Shown: piece by piece, positions 46,109 to 56,500 of the stretch
How the letters are laid out: the number at the start of each line of letters is the position of its first letter
Numbering within the stretch: position 1 is the first letter of the stretch
DNA from: Trebouxia sp. TZW2008
Lineage: Eukaryota; Chlorophyta; Trebouxiophyceae; Trebouxiales; Trebouxiaceae
Assembly: GCA_002118135.1 (NCBI GenBank)
Contig: BDIU01000374.1
Span: 124,380-188,379, forward strand
Reading direction: 5' to 3'
Length of the DNA: 64,000 bases
Made by a program: the position numbers and the translations under genes
Notes under the pieces: generated by a model
Seen by the model: the letters and a program-made list of their open reading frames with translations, nothing else
The model's database searches: none
Told to the model about the DNA's origin: nothing

Positions 46109-46986
46109 ATGTCTATTCTGCAGGTCATTACTGATGCTGGTCTTGTGACTGTATATCCTTTGCAAGCAGAGGATGAACGTGGGACTGCCATACTGATGAC
46201 GCGCTCACTCAACAAGGGTCATCGCTTTGCAGAAATGAGGTGCTGCATGCCCAATGCTGTTGACGAAGCAGCATCACCTTGCTGCCTGGCTGTGGTGTTG
46301 AGACAACATGTACTGCAGGGACTATGTACGTGACTCACTACAGAGCTCTCCCGATGGCGTGATGATGATTGCACGGCTTACTCCTGGAGGTACTGCATAC
46401 TGCATGATACTGAGCCAGCATCCCAAAAGTGCTGTACAGCAGCTCTCGTGATCTGCAAGCTTGATGTTGCAACGAGCATTTTGCCTGCTTGCAGATGCAT
46501 CTGAGTTGCAGTTGGGACAGAGCTCATTGGTTGTCGGTCTAGCTGCATTGTCATTCAATCCAGCAACACGAGAAAAAATGCCAACTCTTCAGCCGCCAGA
46601 TGAGGCTGCCTACCTGTCCAACATTGCAGTTGAGCCTCGCTTTCGCAGGTATGTACTGTTCAGCCCCACACCAGCAACCTTGTAGATTGCTCCACCGCAT
46701 TGAATGCTGCCAATAATGCTTGCCCAACAGCAGATTTGGTTTCACGACGTTGAAAGCTTGCTGCAGGAAAGGCATAGCATCAGCTTTGCTGACAGTCTGT
46801 GAGCAGATCACGCAAGAGACACAGCTGAAAAGCATTTACTTGCATGCCTGGCAATTTGACGCTGGAGCACAGGCCTTCTACAGTGGTGCTGGATACAAGG
46901 TGGCAGGCAAAGATTCAGGCTTGGCTGCTGTCTGGCATGGCCTTACACCCAGGGTACTGTTTTACAAAGATTTGCCTGCATCTTGA
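46109..46986 (+). CDS. GNAT-family N-acetyltransferase
   Basis: Acetyl-CoA-dependent acetyltransferase of the GCN5-related fold. Exons join in phase: 46109-46241 (MSILQVITDAGLVTVYPLQA), about 46321-46390, about 46495-46648, and 46768-46986 (TGA). Motif A spans the last splice: YLSNIAVEPRFRR joins to KGIASALLTVCEQI, giving the acetyl-CoA pyrophosphate loop R-x-x-G-I-A. Motif B is IYLHAWQFDAGAQAFYSGAG followed by Y, with the tail RVLFYKDL. The layout resembles plastid-type plant GNATs, whose members acetylate N-termini and lysines, but the substrate cannot be read from sequence. The true start may lie in an upstream exon coding for a targeting peptide. Confidence 0.8.
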
Positions 46987-47918
46987 GACTCACAAACGCA
47001 GATCTCATCACCTGCTGAGATTGCAACGTTGATATAAAATCATATCTTTACGCTGATCAGCATTTGCTGCAAGGGCTCAATGTGCTTGACTATTTTTTCC
47101 AAGCTTGAGCTACATCCCAAGAAGCAATCATGAGGATTCTGCAGATCTGCAGATCTAGAATTGTTGTGTCATTCCATGCAAACATTGAAGCCTGCTTGCT
47201 CTCAACTGATCAACTTGTTTTGTGAGCCCATTCAGCACTGCAAAATGACTAGACCATCTTTGTCACTGCAGAAGCTCACATCTGTGTAGCTTTCTTGCGT
47301 CTTCCAATTTGACCTTGCTTTGTACGCATTTAGTTGACACAGTCAGGGGAGACATTACAGCAGATATGGCCCTTGAGGCATGCATGTTTGGCCAAATCAT
47401 GCATGTTTGGCCAAATCATGCATGTTTGGCCAAATCATGCAGCTGTACAGTGAAGATGCACAGGTGCTGAGAAGGGTCTAGCCAGAAGTCCAATATCAAG
47501 TCTCATCAAATCACCCTCAACAGGCATGTTCAGACTCCTTCATTGTTGCGTCAGCATGTGTTAACAGAAGACTTCAGGCAAGTCCTGATATCATTAATAG
47601 AACAAGATATCTTGAGCAGTCACTAGCAATGTGTAGACTCCTACAGCATTGACGTGTGTCAAGAACTGTTTGAGCTATATGGCTTTCACACAGTATCATA
47701 TCACTTGCATTTGCTTGTCATGGTTTGATTGGATGTGACGGTTGGCATCACAAGTGCACATCATACACATGTGCAACACAACTTCAGTCAGTCAAAAGCA
47801 ATACAGGAAAAACGAAATGTCACACAATGAAATAAGACTTGTTTTGTAGTGCTGCATAGTCATGAGGACGGAGAGTCTCGAGCACACTCTCAGAGGTTGT
47901 CAATCTTTTTGTGCAGTG
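46987..47918. other. Convergent intergenic region with a 19-bp tandem repeat
   Basis: About 930 bp of AT-richer sequence between two stop codons. Apart from the repeat at 47380, nothing is recognised. Confidence 0.6.
47380..47440 (+). repeat. 19-bp tandem repeat x3
   Basis: ATGCATGTTTGGCCAAATC occurs three times head to tail with no mismatch, plus a partial fourth unit. Each unit contains the palindromes ATGCAT and TTTGGCCAAA. Confidence 0.95.
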
Positions 47919-49879
47919 CTATCGCGACTTTTTATGCTGCTCATCAACAACATTGCCCTGTGGCGGACTTGGGCTGTGCTTCACAACAGGGCGGTCTCCA
48001 AGCACTAAGGCATGGTACTCTCTCTTGTCTTGAAGCCTTGAGTTTGATGGCTTCAGAGGCACACAGTCTGGAAAACTCATCTGCACCCAAGACACAACAG
48101 TAGTCACATGCATCACTTGTAAATTGGCTGATTGCAGCAAGTGACAAGCTGCTTGCGCAGACCATGAATGTAACAAACTTACCATGTATTCTCGCACATT
48201 TTCTGCATACAGCAAGGAGTCTTTCTGCTCCTCCTCTGATGGCACATATACTGGTAACTGCAACACAACGTGCAAGCGAGTCTCAATCACAGACATATGC
48301 CTGCTTGACTGGCACAGAGAAGTGGCTGTTTACCAGCAATGACAGCCGATCAAAAGTGAGGTTCAGCTTTGCGCACCTCATATGCTGTGACAGAGTGTGT
48401 ATTGCATAACACCAGAAACATCTGCCATTTGATGTCTATACTTTCCCAAGCAGGTGAGACACGCCCCTGCAGTCAAAGATCAACCGTCTGAACTCTGCTT
48501 CAGGCAGTGCTGTTAAAATTGCTTTGTTTGACTGGAGCAATACTGGGTAGTCAGCCAGCACACAGAGCCAATCAACAATGACGTGCATGAGCTGTGATGC
48601 TTGAGTAGTGTTTACTGTCGTTGACAATGACACCAGATGCAGCAATCTCAAGTTTGAGAGCACAGCATGCTGAGCAGCCCAAACATCAGGTGCCTGTCAA
48701 AGGCTGCATAGTGTGCATGTAATATACTGTTATGTAGGCTGTTATGAGCATCTGTTGTACAAGCTGTTGATACCTTGCCATATCGTATAAGCACTGGCTG
48801 CACTGGAGCCCCAGCAAGAAAAGCGCCGCTCTTGAAGGGTAACAGGTACTCACCATTTGTGGTTGTACCCTACATGTCTAACAATACTTATGTGAGCAGC
48901 ATTTGAGCATGTCGTACGGAACTACATCAATGACCAATGTATTGAAAGGACTTGCTGCACAGGATATTCTAACCTCAGGAAACAGCAGCATTGGTCTGGC
49001 GCCTCCATCAGTGCCATTGGCTGCGGCCTGCATACGCTCTTTGACTTGGCCAGACACCCCCTGTACCAAATGCAAACATCTTGGTGCCTTGTACCAGCAG
49101 AAGGCAATGAAATGCCTATGAGCAGCAAGCTGTCTGCAACTGTGGCACAGCAGTCACTCATCAGACGGGAAGTGGACAGAACAGAGCACATTGCAATAGT
49201 AGACGCCTGGCACGTAAGCAGAGCAGACACAGGTGGCAGGCCAAGACAGTTGGCGCATCATTTAATGTACCTGTGTATTGGCATTCTTTGCTTCACGCTC
49301 CACGTACAGACAGTCCATGTGCTGACTGCACGCAACAGCGCAACTGGTTGAGACCATGAAAGAGTGAAAACACAGGCTTGGCAACCTTGAATACCTGATC
49401 AAGCCAACCCAGACCAAGTTCTTTGTGCTATATCGGGCGACAAAGCTTGGGAAGGAGCGAGACATGTGCACTAGGATGTCAGCCCAACTGCAGTGGTTGG
49501 ACACTATGCCTGCCACTTTGACAGACTTGATATTCTGCTGGGGCCTGTTGTCTGTCACCTTCTTCCATCGTATTGTCAGAAAACCCAAGCAAAACAGTTC
49601 CATCCTTACAAATGTTTTGCCGCAGCCAACGACCCACGCTGCTCTGCTTTCACGTGGAACTAGGAATGAAAGTCGACATGCTAGATAGCAACCGATGAGG
49701 CAAGCGATGCAGCCTACAATCTTGATAGGCAAGATCGTGAGGGCCATGACAGCAAGTCTGAGGTATTCGAGCACGCTTTGACGTCGTGACCCCTCAAGAC
49801 CATATTGATCATGCCGTCTAAATGCGTCAAAAGCCGGGTCATCTTCAGACCTTTGCGGTGCAGATGCCTGGCAAGACAT
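47919..49879 (-). CDS. PlsC-type lysophospholipid acyltransferase (LPCAT/LPEAT-like)
   Basis: Membrane acyltransferase that re-acylates lysophospholipids from acyl-CoA. ATG 49879 begins [21 protein letters not shown] long hydrophobic stretch ([20 protein letters not shown], then [13 protein letters not shown]) gives one or two membrane spans. The catalytic H-x4-D motif is NHCSWAD (about 49490). Later exons give [17 protein letters not shown] joined by splicing to [17 protein letters not shown] (the acyl-acceptor E-G-T-T-x-N-G motif), [11 protein letters not shown], then [20 protein letters not shown] and VREYM, a diagnostic LPCAT/LPEAT block, and a hydrophilic tail ending KKSR with TAG at 47919. 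No EF-hands are seen, unlike animal LPCAT1 and some plant LPEATs. The donor of the exon around 48600 is approximate. Confidence 0.87.
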
Positions 49880-50307
49880 GACTTGACTGTTGCTGTACCA
49901 ACTGCAAAGACTGTCGTGCAAGGAACTAGCAGCAAGTCTGCATTTCAGCTACTCTGATCGTATGCTCTAGACCTTGTCGATGTCCCAGAGGATCAAGCCA
50001 ACACAGTGAGCTGATGAGAATCAGGCATCGCGCATTGCGAGAAGCTGACTAATGCTGCGCACGTTCGCACATTAGTACCTCAAGTGCCACCTGCTGCTTG
50101 TTGCAACTTGCCTGTGCGAAACTTGACTGATGCCTGTCTGTGTGAGAGCGTCCTGCACTACGTTTCTTTTGCTGTGCATAGCTCGCCGTTTGCGCGTGAT
50201 CGCTTGAGCACGTCATAGACACAAGTGAGGTTCCTGAGCAACAGAGATCAGTTCGAAACGCGTAGCTTGGCGAACGACAAAACGCCACTGGGAAGCAAGC
50301 CCGAAAT
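49880..50307. promoter_or_regulatory. 428 bp divergent promoter region
   Basis: Spacer between the acyltransferase (-) and the ARA6-type Rab (+) start codons. No named element was recognised. Confidence 0.55.
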
Positions 50308-51658
50308 ATGGGTTGCAACAACAGTAAGCCAGGTACAACGATGCTGCCGTTGATCCCTACCTTACATTAAAGCTCCCACTATACTGGTCAGAACCTATAC
50401 TTGCTGACGCAAAAGTTACAGTCAGCAAAGGCTCTATCGACATGCAGCCCCAAAACCACTCAGCGAGATCAGAGGAGTAGGACAACCACAGCCTCAGCCT
50501 GCAGCTGCTGTCCCTCGAGTCAAGTTGGTCCTACTTGGAGACTCAGTAAGCGAGCAGACTGTGAGCTAATTGCAGCCACCGTTGCCACATTTACAGAAAC
50601 GATCTCATGCTGTGATAGGGTGTTGGCAAATCCTGCTTGGTTTTGCGCTATGTCCGAGGCCAGTTCGACCCCACAAGCAAGGTCACAGTGGGAGCTGCAT
50701 TCATGAGCCATTCAGTCAACCTTCCTGATGGGACCACAATCAAATTCGAGATATGGTGCGTCGCAATGATGCTTGAGCTGCACTCAGTGTTGCCATGCAG
50801 GGCTGCAGTAGCATGACAGATGCTCTGAAACCAAAACCTGAGCTTGTATGCTCTGTCTTGGAATGCAAAGGTAGTGTCTACATGCAGGGACACAGCTGGG
50901 CAAGAGCGATATGCTTCCCTAGCGCCTCTGTATTACAGAGGAGCATCTGCTGCAGCAATTGTCTATGATGTCACAAATGAGGACACATTTGCAAAGGCTA
51001 AGCACTGGGTCTCAGAGCTGCAGAAGAATGCTGGTGGAAATCTAGGTTGGCTTACTCTGGATGCTGAGGCCTCTGTGCACATCTGCAACTGATTGACAGC
51101 AGCTCACAGACAGTGTTGTTTGCAGTGGTCATTCTTGTTGGAAATAAAACTGATTTGGCAGAAGACCGGGTCATCTCTGCTGAGGAGGGTCAAGAGTATG
51201 CTACAAGGTGATACATGTAGCAGCAAACACAGAGTGCACACTGCATACAGCCTCCTGTATGCGCAGTGTTGGCAAGGTCAATAAGTCCCCAGGCTATTCA
51301 CCTGTTAATTAACTTGATAAATGAGGTTCGTAACCTCCCACAGTCGGATTTGCCTCGTTTCGCAGTGTAGAGGTTGTTAACCTGTTGATTAAGTTAATAA
51401 CTGAGGTTGATAACCAGCCCACAAATTATTAAGGGCTAATAAGCCAACACTATGTATGCGCAATCTCACATGTTGTGGCAATGCAGGAACAACATGCTCT
51501 TTGTGGAAACATCAGCTAAGACAGCAGCCAACACTGCAGAACTGTTTGAATCAGTAGCAAGACAGATTTCAAAGCCTCAGCATGGTGCATCACCACCAGC
51601 ATCAGCACAAGCACCAGCTGAGTCCAATGAGCTCCCAACATCACAAGCTACTTCATGA
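50308..51658 (+). CDS. ARA6: ARA6/RABF1-type Rab5-like GTPase, N-myristoylated
   Basis: Plant- and alga-specific Rab5 relative acting on endosomes. The first coding exon is only 16 bases (50308-50323) and encodes MGCNN plus one base, so Gly2-Cys3 provide N-myristoylation and palmitoylation. Spliced exons then give [20 protein letters not shown] and the GTPase core: P-loop GDSGVGKS (across a splice), switch I VTVGAAF, WDTAGQE (across a splice; catalytic Gln present), APLYYRGA, the guanine motif NKTD, and ETSAK. The tail ([20 protein letters not shown] and onward) ends at TGA 51658 with no C-terminal cysteine. Loss of the prenylation site together with an MGC start is the hallmark of ARA6 and separates it from conventional Rab5. 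All exon phases agree. Confidence 0.94.
51300..51423 (+). repeat. Two-copy ~80 bp repeat in the last ARA6 intron
   Basis: CCTGTTAATTAACTTGATAA at 51301 recurs as CCTGTTGATTAAGTTAATAA at 51381. Both are followed by ATGAGGTT/CTGAGGTT and CCCACA. AT-rich, non-coding. Confidence 0.8.
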
Positions 51659-52251
51659 CATCAGTCAACTCCATGTTGTGAAGAACATGGCAATCGTTAT
51701 TGATCACTGTATGCACTCAGCCTGAATGGAATCTGTTCTGGCAGTCAGTCCACTGTGGCATTTGTTGAAAATGTACTGCAGCATTTCCTGGTATGCTGCC
51801 GCGCCTTGAATCTTCTGCACAAAACCTTGAAAGCAAGGCTGTCTGAAGCAGCCTCAACTTAGGGCAGTCAATGCAAAACCCATTATTTGCAATGTGGAAG
51901 CCAGCACTTGTTCCCGCCCAAGCATTTGCAAGCTTTAATTAGACGTCACACTTTCCAGCATGGCTGCCCATCTTTGAGACACATGTGCACTGCTTTGTCG
52001 GGAATTGCATACTGGAGTCGTCAGGCTCTCCAGCCTGCTTTGCTAGCCAACATGCAGTCCTAATGTCTGCCAGGTCTAAATTAGCGCCAGATGCCAAAGC
52101 CCTCAACCAAATATTATTGCCAAAGGTGCTGGTCTGAAGATGAGTTTTGCCAAAGTTGCAGCAGACTTGTTCAGAATGACAGAACGTCATGAGTCATATC
52201 TCAGAGGCGGACTTCAAACCAAAACACTCAGTCTCATTGCAGTATTCTGCA
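51659..52251. other. Convergent intergenic region
   Basis: About 590 bp of 3' sequence between two stop codons; nothing recognised. Confidence 0.55.
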
Positions 52252-53074
52252 CTAAAAGAATGGTACAGCAGATTTGTTTTCTAGCAGTAGCAACACTGCA
52301 AAACCCAGCATGGCAGCCCTTGCATTTGTAATTTCAGCTCGAGGTGTGAAGGCACCTGCATCATTGCAGGACAGTGTTAGTCCTGAGGAGACAGTTTGCG
52401 AACACCACACAGCCTGCCATTTGTGAACACAACGCTGTGCATGCACAGCTCACCGAATGCTTCGCTTTTTGCGCCTTTGAGAATGGGGACCAGAGATGAG
52501 TATGTCACAATGACCACTGCTGCTGCAATCCGTACAGGTACGTGGTGCACTTGCTGCAAGACAGTCTGTGAATAGTTTGCTTCGTTGAAGGCAGCTGTGA
52601 TGATGCCTATCATGGCAAGGCGGCCATTGATGATTTCTGGAGCTGGCCCATTGAATTTCATGGCATCTGCAGGCATACCCATCAGTTGAGTGGTATCTTT
52701 GCTTGACCATTGTTCCTAATGAAGTGCAATTGCATGGCAACCTCACCCCACAAGGGAACCTCATAGGACCTAACAACGGATGGCGTCACTGGTGGACGAG
52801 GATTGCTGCTGCTGAGTGCTGCCCGATCATTTGCTGGCACCCGTGTCTGTGGGCGTGCCGTTCCATCCTTATCCGACAAGTTGGACCTTGCGCTGTAAGG
52901 GCCGGTGTTGCTGATAGCTTGACCGGGTGGCTCAAGTCTGGCACTGACTTTGAAGGAACAAGCGCGTTGACACTGTTGGCGCTGTAGAGTCAAGCGATGC
53001 CAAGAATTCTGCTTGACAATTGAATGTGGCGCAAACGAGCCGCTAGCTGTGTAGCAGACACCGCATGCATGCAT
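52252..53074 (-). CDS. ELIP: Early light-induced protein (ELIP-type chlorophyll a/b-binding)
   Basis: Three-helix light-stress protein of the LHC superfamily. The first in-frame ATG is 53074 (MHACGVCYTASGSFAPHSIV), followed by a transit peptide and a Pro/Ser-rich mature N-terminus ending in YEVPLWG. A phase-1 splice leads to DAMKFNGPAPEIINGRLAMI, which is helix I with the chlorophyll-binding E-x-x-N-x-R motif. Helix II is VRIAAAVVIVTYSSLVPIL, and a second splice gives FTPRAEITNARAAMLGFAVL, which is helix III with the second ExxNxR motif, ending NKSAVPFF and TAG. Total is about 200 residues, usual for ELIPs. ELIPs bind free chlorophyll in thylakoids under high light or desiccation. It shares a 455 bp divergent spacer with the VPS13-like gene. 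Confidence 0.9.
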
Positions 53075-53529
53075 CTGCCGAGCAGCCACGACGTCCAAGA
53101 ATCGCTGATACCCAGTGGGACTCGCCGTGCTACAGTGACGATTCACACGAGCGCCATAGGCGCTGCAAGCTCATCTGCCTGCCCAGGACCTTGCCCTCTG
53201 CATTCCGTGGTCAATGCCTCAGTGTAGTCAATGTGTGTTTGAACCGAGAAGACGATCAACGCAAGTCGCAAGGCACGGGCTGTTCCGCAACGGAAGCTCG
53301 GCGCATCGATGCGAGGGCCGGAATGAGTGTAATCTGGACTGTTCAGACGAGAATTCCTTACTCTTGCAACACCTGCTTGCGTGGGGCGGTCTCCTCTGGT
53401 CGATACATGCACGTGCAGTTTATGTTACGCGACTACAAGCAGACAAGCTTAGCGGCGAGTGTCGTCTCTAGTGTCTGGTCACGATCAACTCATCATATGG
53501 TCGTCTGATAGCCTAAAGCCGAAAGCCCT
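53075..53529. promoter_or_regulatory. 455 bp divergent promoter region
   Basis: Lies between the ELIP (-) and VPS13-like (+) start codons. It should hold the light-stress promoter of ELIP; I cannot name specific elements. Confidence 0.55.
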
Positions 53530-56500
53530 ATGCTTTACGTGCTATACTGGCTGTGCTATGTTGCGGCTTTCGGGACCGCTACAGCCTATGTTGCGTACAA
53601 AGGGGCCTTGGTGCAACGCACGCTGGCAGCTGCAGTACGCAGAGGGCTGCGTGGTTTGGTGCACGACATCACAGACAAGACGGAACAGTGCACTGTTACT
53701 CGCACCCAGTCAGGCAAGAGACTGCTAGCTCAGCCTGTTTACACAGGTCACACACACCCATTGTCTGCTGTGCACAATTGCAAGCCGCTGTCAAGACTTA
53801 TGCAGGGTTGCGGGTGGAGCGCGCAACTGTTGCCAGCAGTGTGCTTGGGAAGGTCAACAACTTGTACATAAACATAACCAGCATATCTGTAAACTTTCTG
53901 GAAATCAGCCTGCCTAGCTTATGGCGGCCTCTGACTGTGACCCTCCGTGGCGTCAATGTTGAGCTCATGCAGCGGACTCTGCCGCAAGTATGTTCTCATG
54001 GCAATCATCAGCATGTTGTTATTGCATGCACTGCCTGCTGTTCCTGACTGAAAACGCCTATGCAGTACTGCGAGCCAAAGTCTCTTGCTGCTGCTGAAGA
54101 CAAAGTCTCACATGAGATCAATGCAGCCAAGCTGCTTGCAGTTGAAAAGCTGCTGTGGGGGCACAAGCCAAAGAAGCCTGGTGAAGGCATGCAGGGTGGG
54201 CTCTTTTGCTCCTGCTGCTGCATCACTGAAACCTTTGCACACTGCCACTTGCTGCACATTGGCGGCTACATCTTCGCCACAACTGCTGCTGACCTTGTGC
54301 TGCCTGTGTATTGATGCTGTGAAAGCCGTGACTTCTTCAGATGCGCATTGCAAGTCAATGCTGGCTGAATGCATGACAGAATGCAGGCAAATGCTCAATG
54401 CTGCAGATACTCACCTGCGCTTTTGACCCTGCACAGCATGCAAGCACACCAAGGTTATACTATGCAACATGCAGGAATGGGCAGCCGCGTACGCGCCAGG
54501 GTAGCGCATCGGCTGCTTGTCATTGTGGTGCAGTACATCAGCTTTGAGGCAGCAGACATACAGGTGGCCTACAAGCAAACAGGCATGCCCGGGCCCAAGC
54601 CAACCCCTGGCAGCCCACTAGAAGGCATGGACGCGGTTTGCCTGGAAGTCCGAAAGATTGGACTGCACCCCACAGGTGATATTGTAGGCATGCTAGTGTC
54701 TGAGGCAGACTTGCTGACCTCACAAAAGCAGCAGCAGGATTGCATGCGTGAGCAAAATGAAACTTGTGTCTGACTGGGCACCTGTTTTTGGCCCTTGCTT
54801 CCTGTTGACTGAGCAAACCCATGTCCAGCACAGCCCCATATAGGTTGCGTTGTGCCACATGAGCTGCTGTGTCACATGCAGAAGCGCCTAAGATCCAGGC
54901 GAGGACAGCCAATGTGCCAGACCCAGATGACAGCCCAGCAGATGCACGCAGCGACTTGAGGCAGCTGGCCTCAGAGGGCTCAGTCTGGTGGCGGGCTGTC
55001 TGCATACCTGGCTGGATGTGGCGTAAAATTGCAGTGCATGAGCCTGTCAGCACCAGCCTCCAAATTGCTGGAGTTAATGTTCTGCTGAAGGACTATGGCC
55101 ACAGCCCAACAGAGCTGCCAGACAATCTGGACAAGGTAGAGCCAAGCAGTAGCAGCAGTACCACAAATGCCACCAGCAGCGGGTTTGAAGGTGGCGCGCC
55201 CTCACAGACAGGGTTTGTGCAGCAGCCAGAATTTGTACCACAGCAGCCAGGGTTATTACCACAGCAGACAGGCTTTGCACCACAGCAGCATGATCACTTC
55301 AGGCTGGGCTTTGTGGCTTCTGGCCTGAAAGCAGATCAGCCGCCAGCTCTTGACAGGCCCTCACCGGTCAAGACAATGCAGACTCCAGCTCAGCCACCGA
55401 CAGTCACCCACACCTTGTTGCGGCAGTGGGGTGCTGAGGTGTCAGTCAGAATTCTGCCTGTTGGGTGGAGCCAGCCCAAGCAGGCTGAGCAGCAAGGGTC
55501 AGCATCACAGGAAGTTTCAGCACCTGGCCAGCCCTTTGATCTGCGTCCACACACACATGGCTTTGCCAGGCTGAACAGCATCTGGGAGAGTCCAGAAGCC
55601 AGTGAAGCTGATGACAGCTCACCCACGCATTCCTCTGTCAAGTCCCTCTTTCATGGTCACCCTAGTATACAGAAAAGTGCTGTTGTTCAAAGAGCAGAAG
55701 CAGCAGAGCAGCAGCCGGGGTCACCTGGCGCAGCTTTCACACATCGCCAAAGCAATCCCCTGTGTAAGCATCTCTTGCATGTGCTGTGAGCAGAAAATGT
55801 CAATCAAACCATTCACCATAGAGCTTTTGCTAGCATAACATGCAGTCTGGGTCACCTTGGTCAAGCACTCACACTGAGTTCCTCCTGAGATGTGAACGCA
55901 CTACCCGCCTGTAACTCATTCATAAGGTGTGAGACTCAACCCCAGCTATGATATGTTGCAAAGTGTCTTCAACTAGGTTTATCTCTGCAGACAAAGAAGC
56001 CCAGAGCTCTCAGTCAGGTGACAGAGACACCTATAAAGAGCCCCCCAAGGCCCCGCCACCCCCCTCAAAGCAGCAGTCTGAGACAGAGCTTCCCTTCCCA
56101 GATCCTCAGATTGCAGCCAAGCCCATAGACGCTGCAGCAACTGTGGAGCTACATGTACAACTGCGGTCCTTGGTCCTGTCCATCTGTACAGATTCTGTCT
56201 GTGTGGGTCTGAGAATGATGGAGCGCCTTCAGCAGTACCAGCAGCACGCGCACCTATGGCAAGGCAGACCTCAGGTAGAGCTCTTTGCTCACACCAAACT
56301 ACCTACGCAATGCATACCTGTGGTGCTCAATGTCACACAGCCTGCAAATGCCATTCTGGCTGAGTGCCTTGCAGCCTTGCAGCAGCCTGGGCTTGTAATG
56401 TGGGATGTTTCCTGTGTCTGTCTCTTGCAGCAAAGAGCAGGATGATCCTTGCTGCATGAGCTGATTGGCTGCCTTCTCAGCTGATCAAATGCATCTCAAG

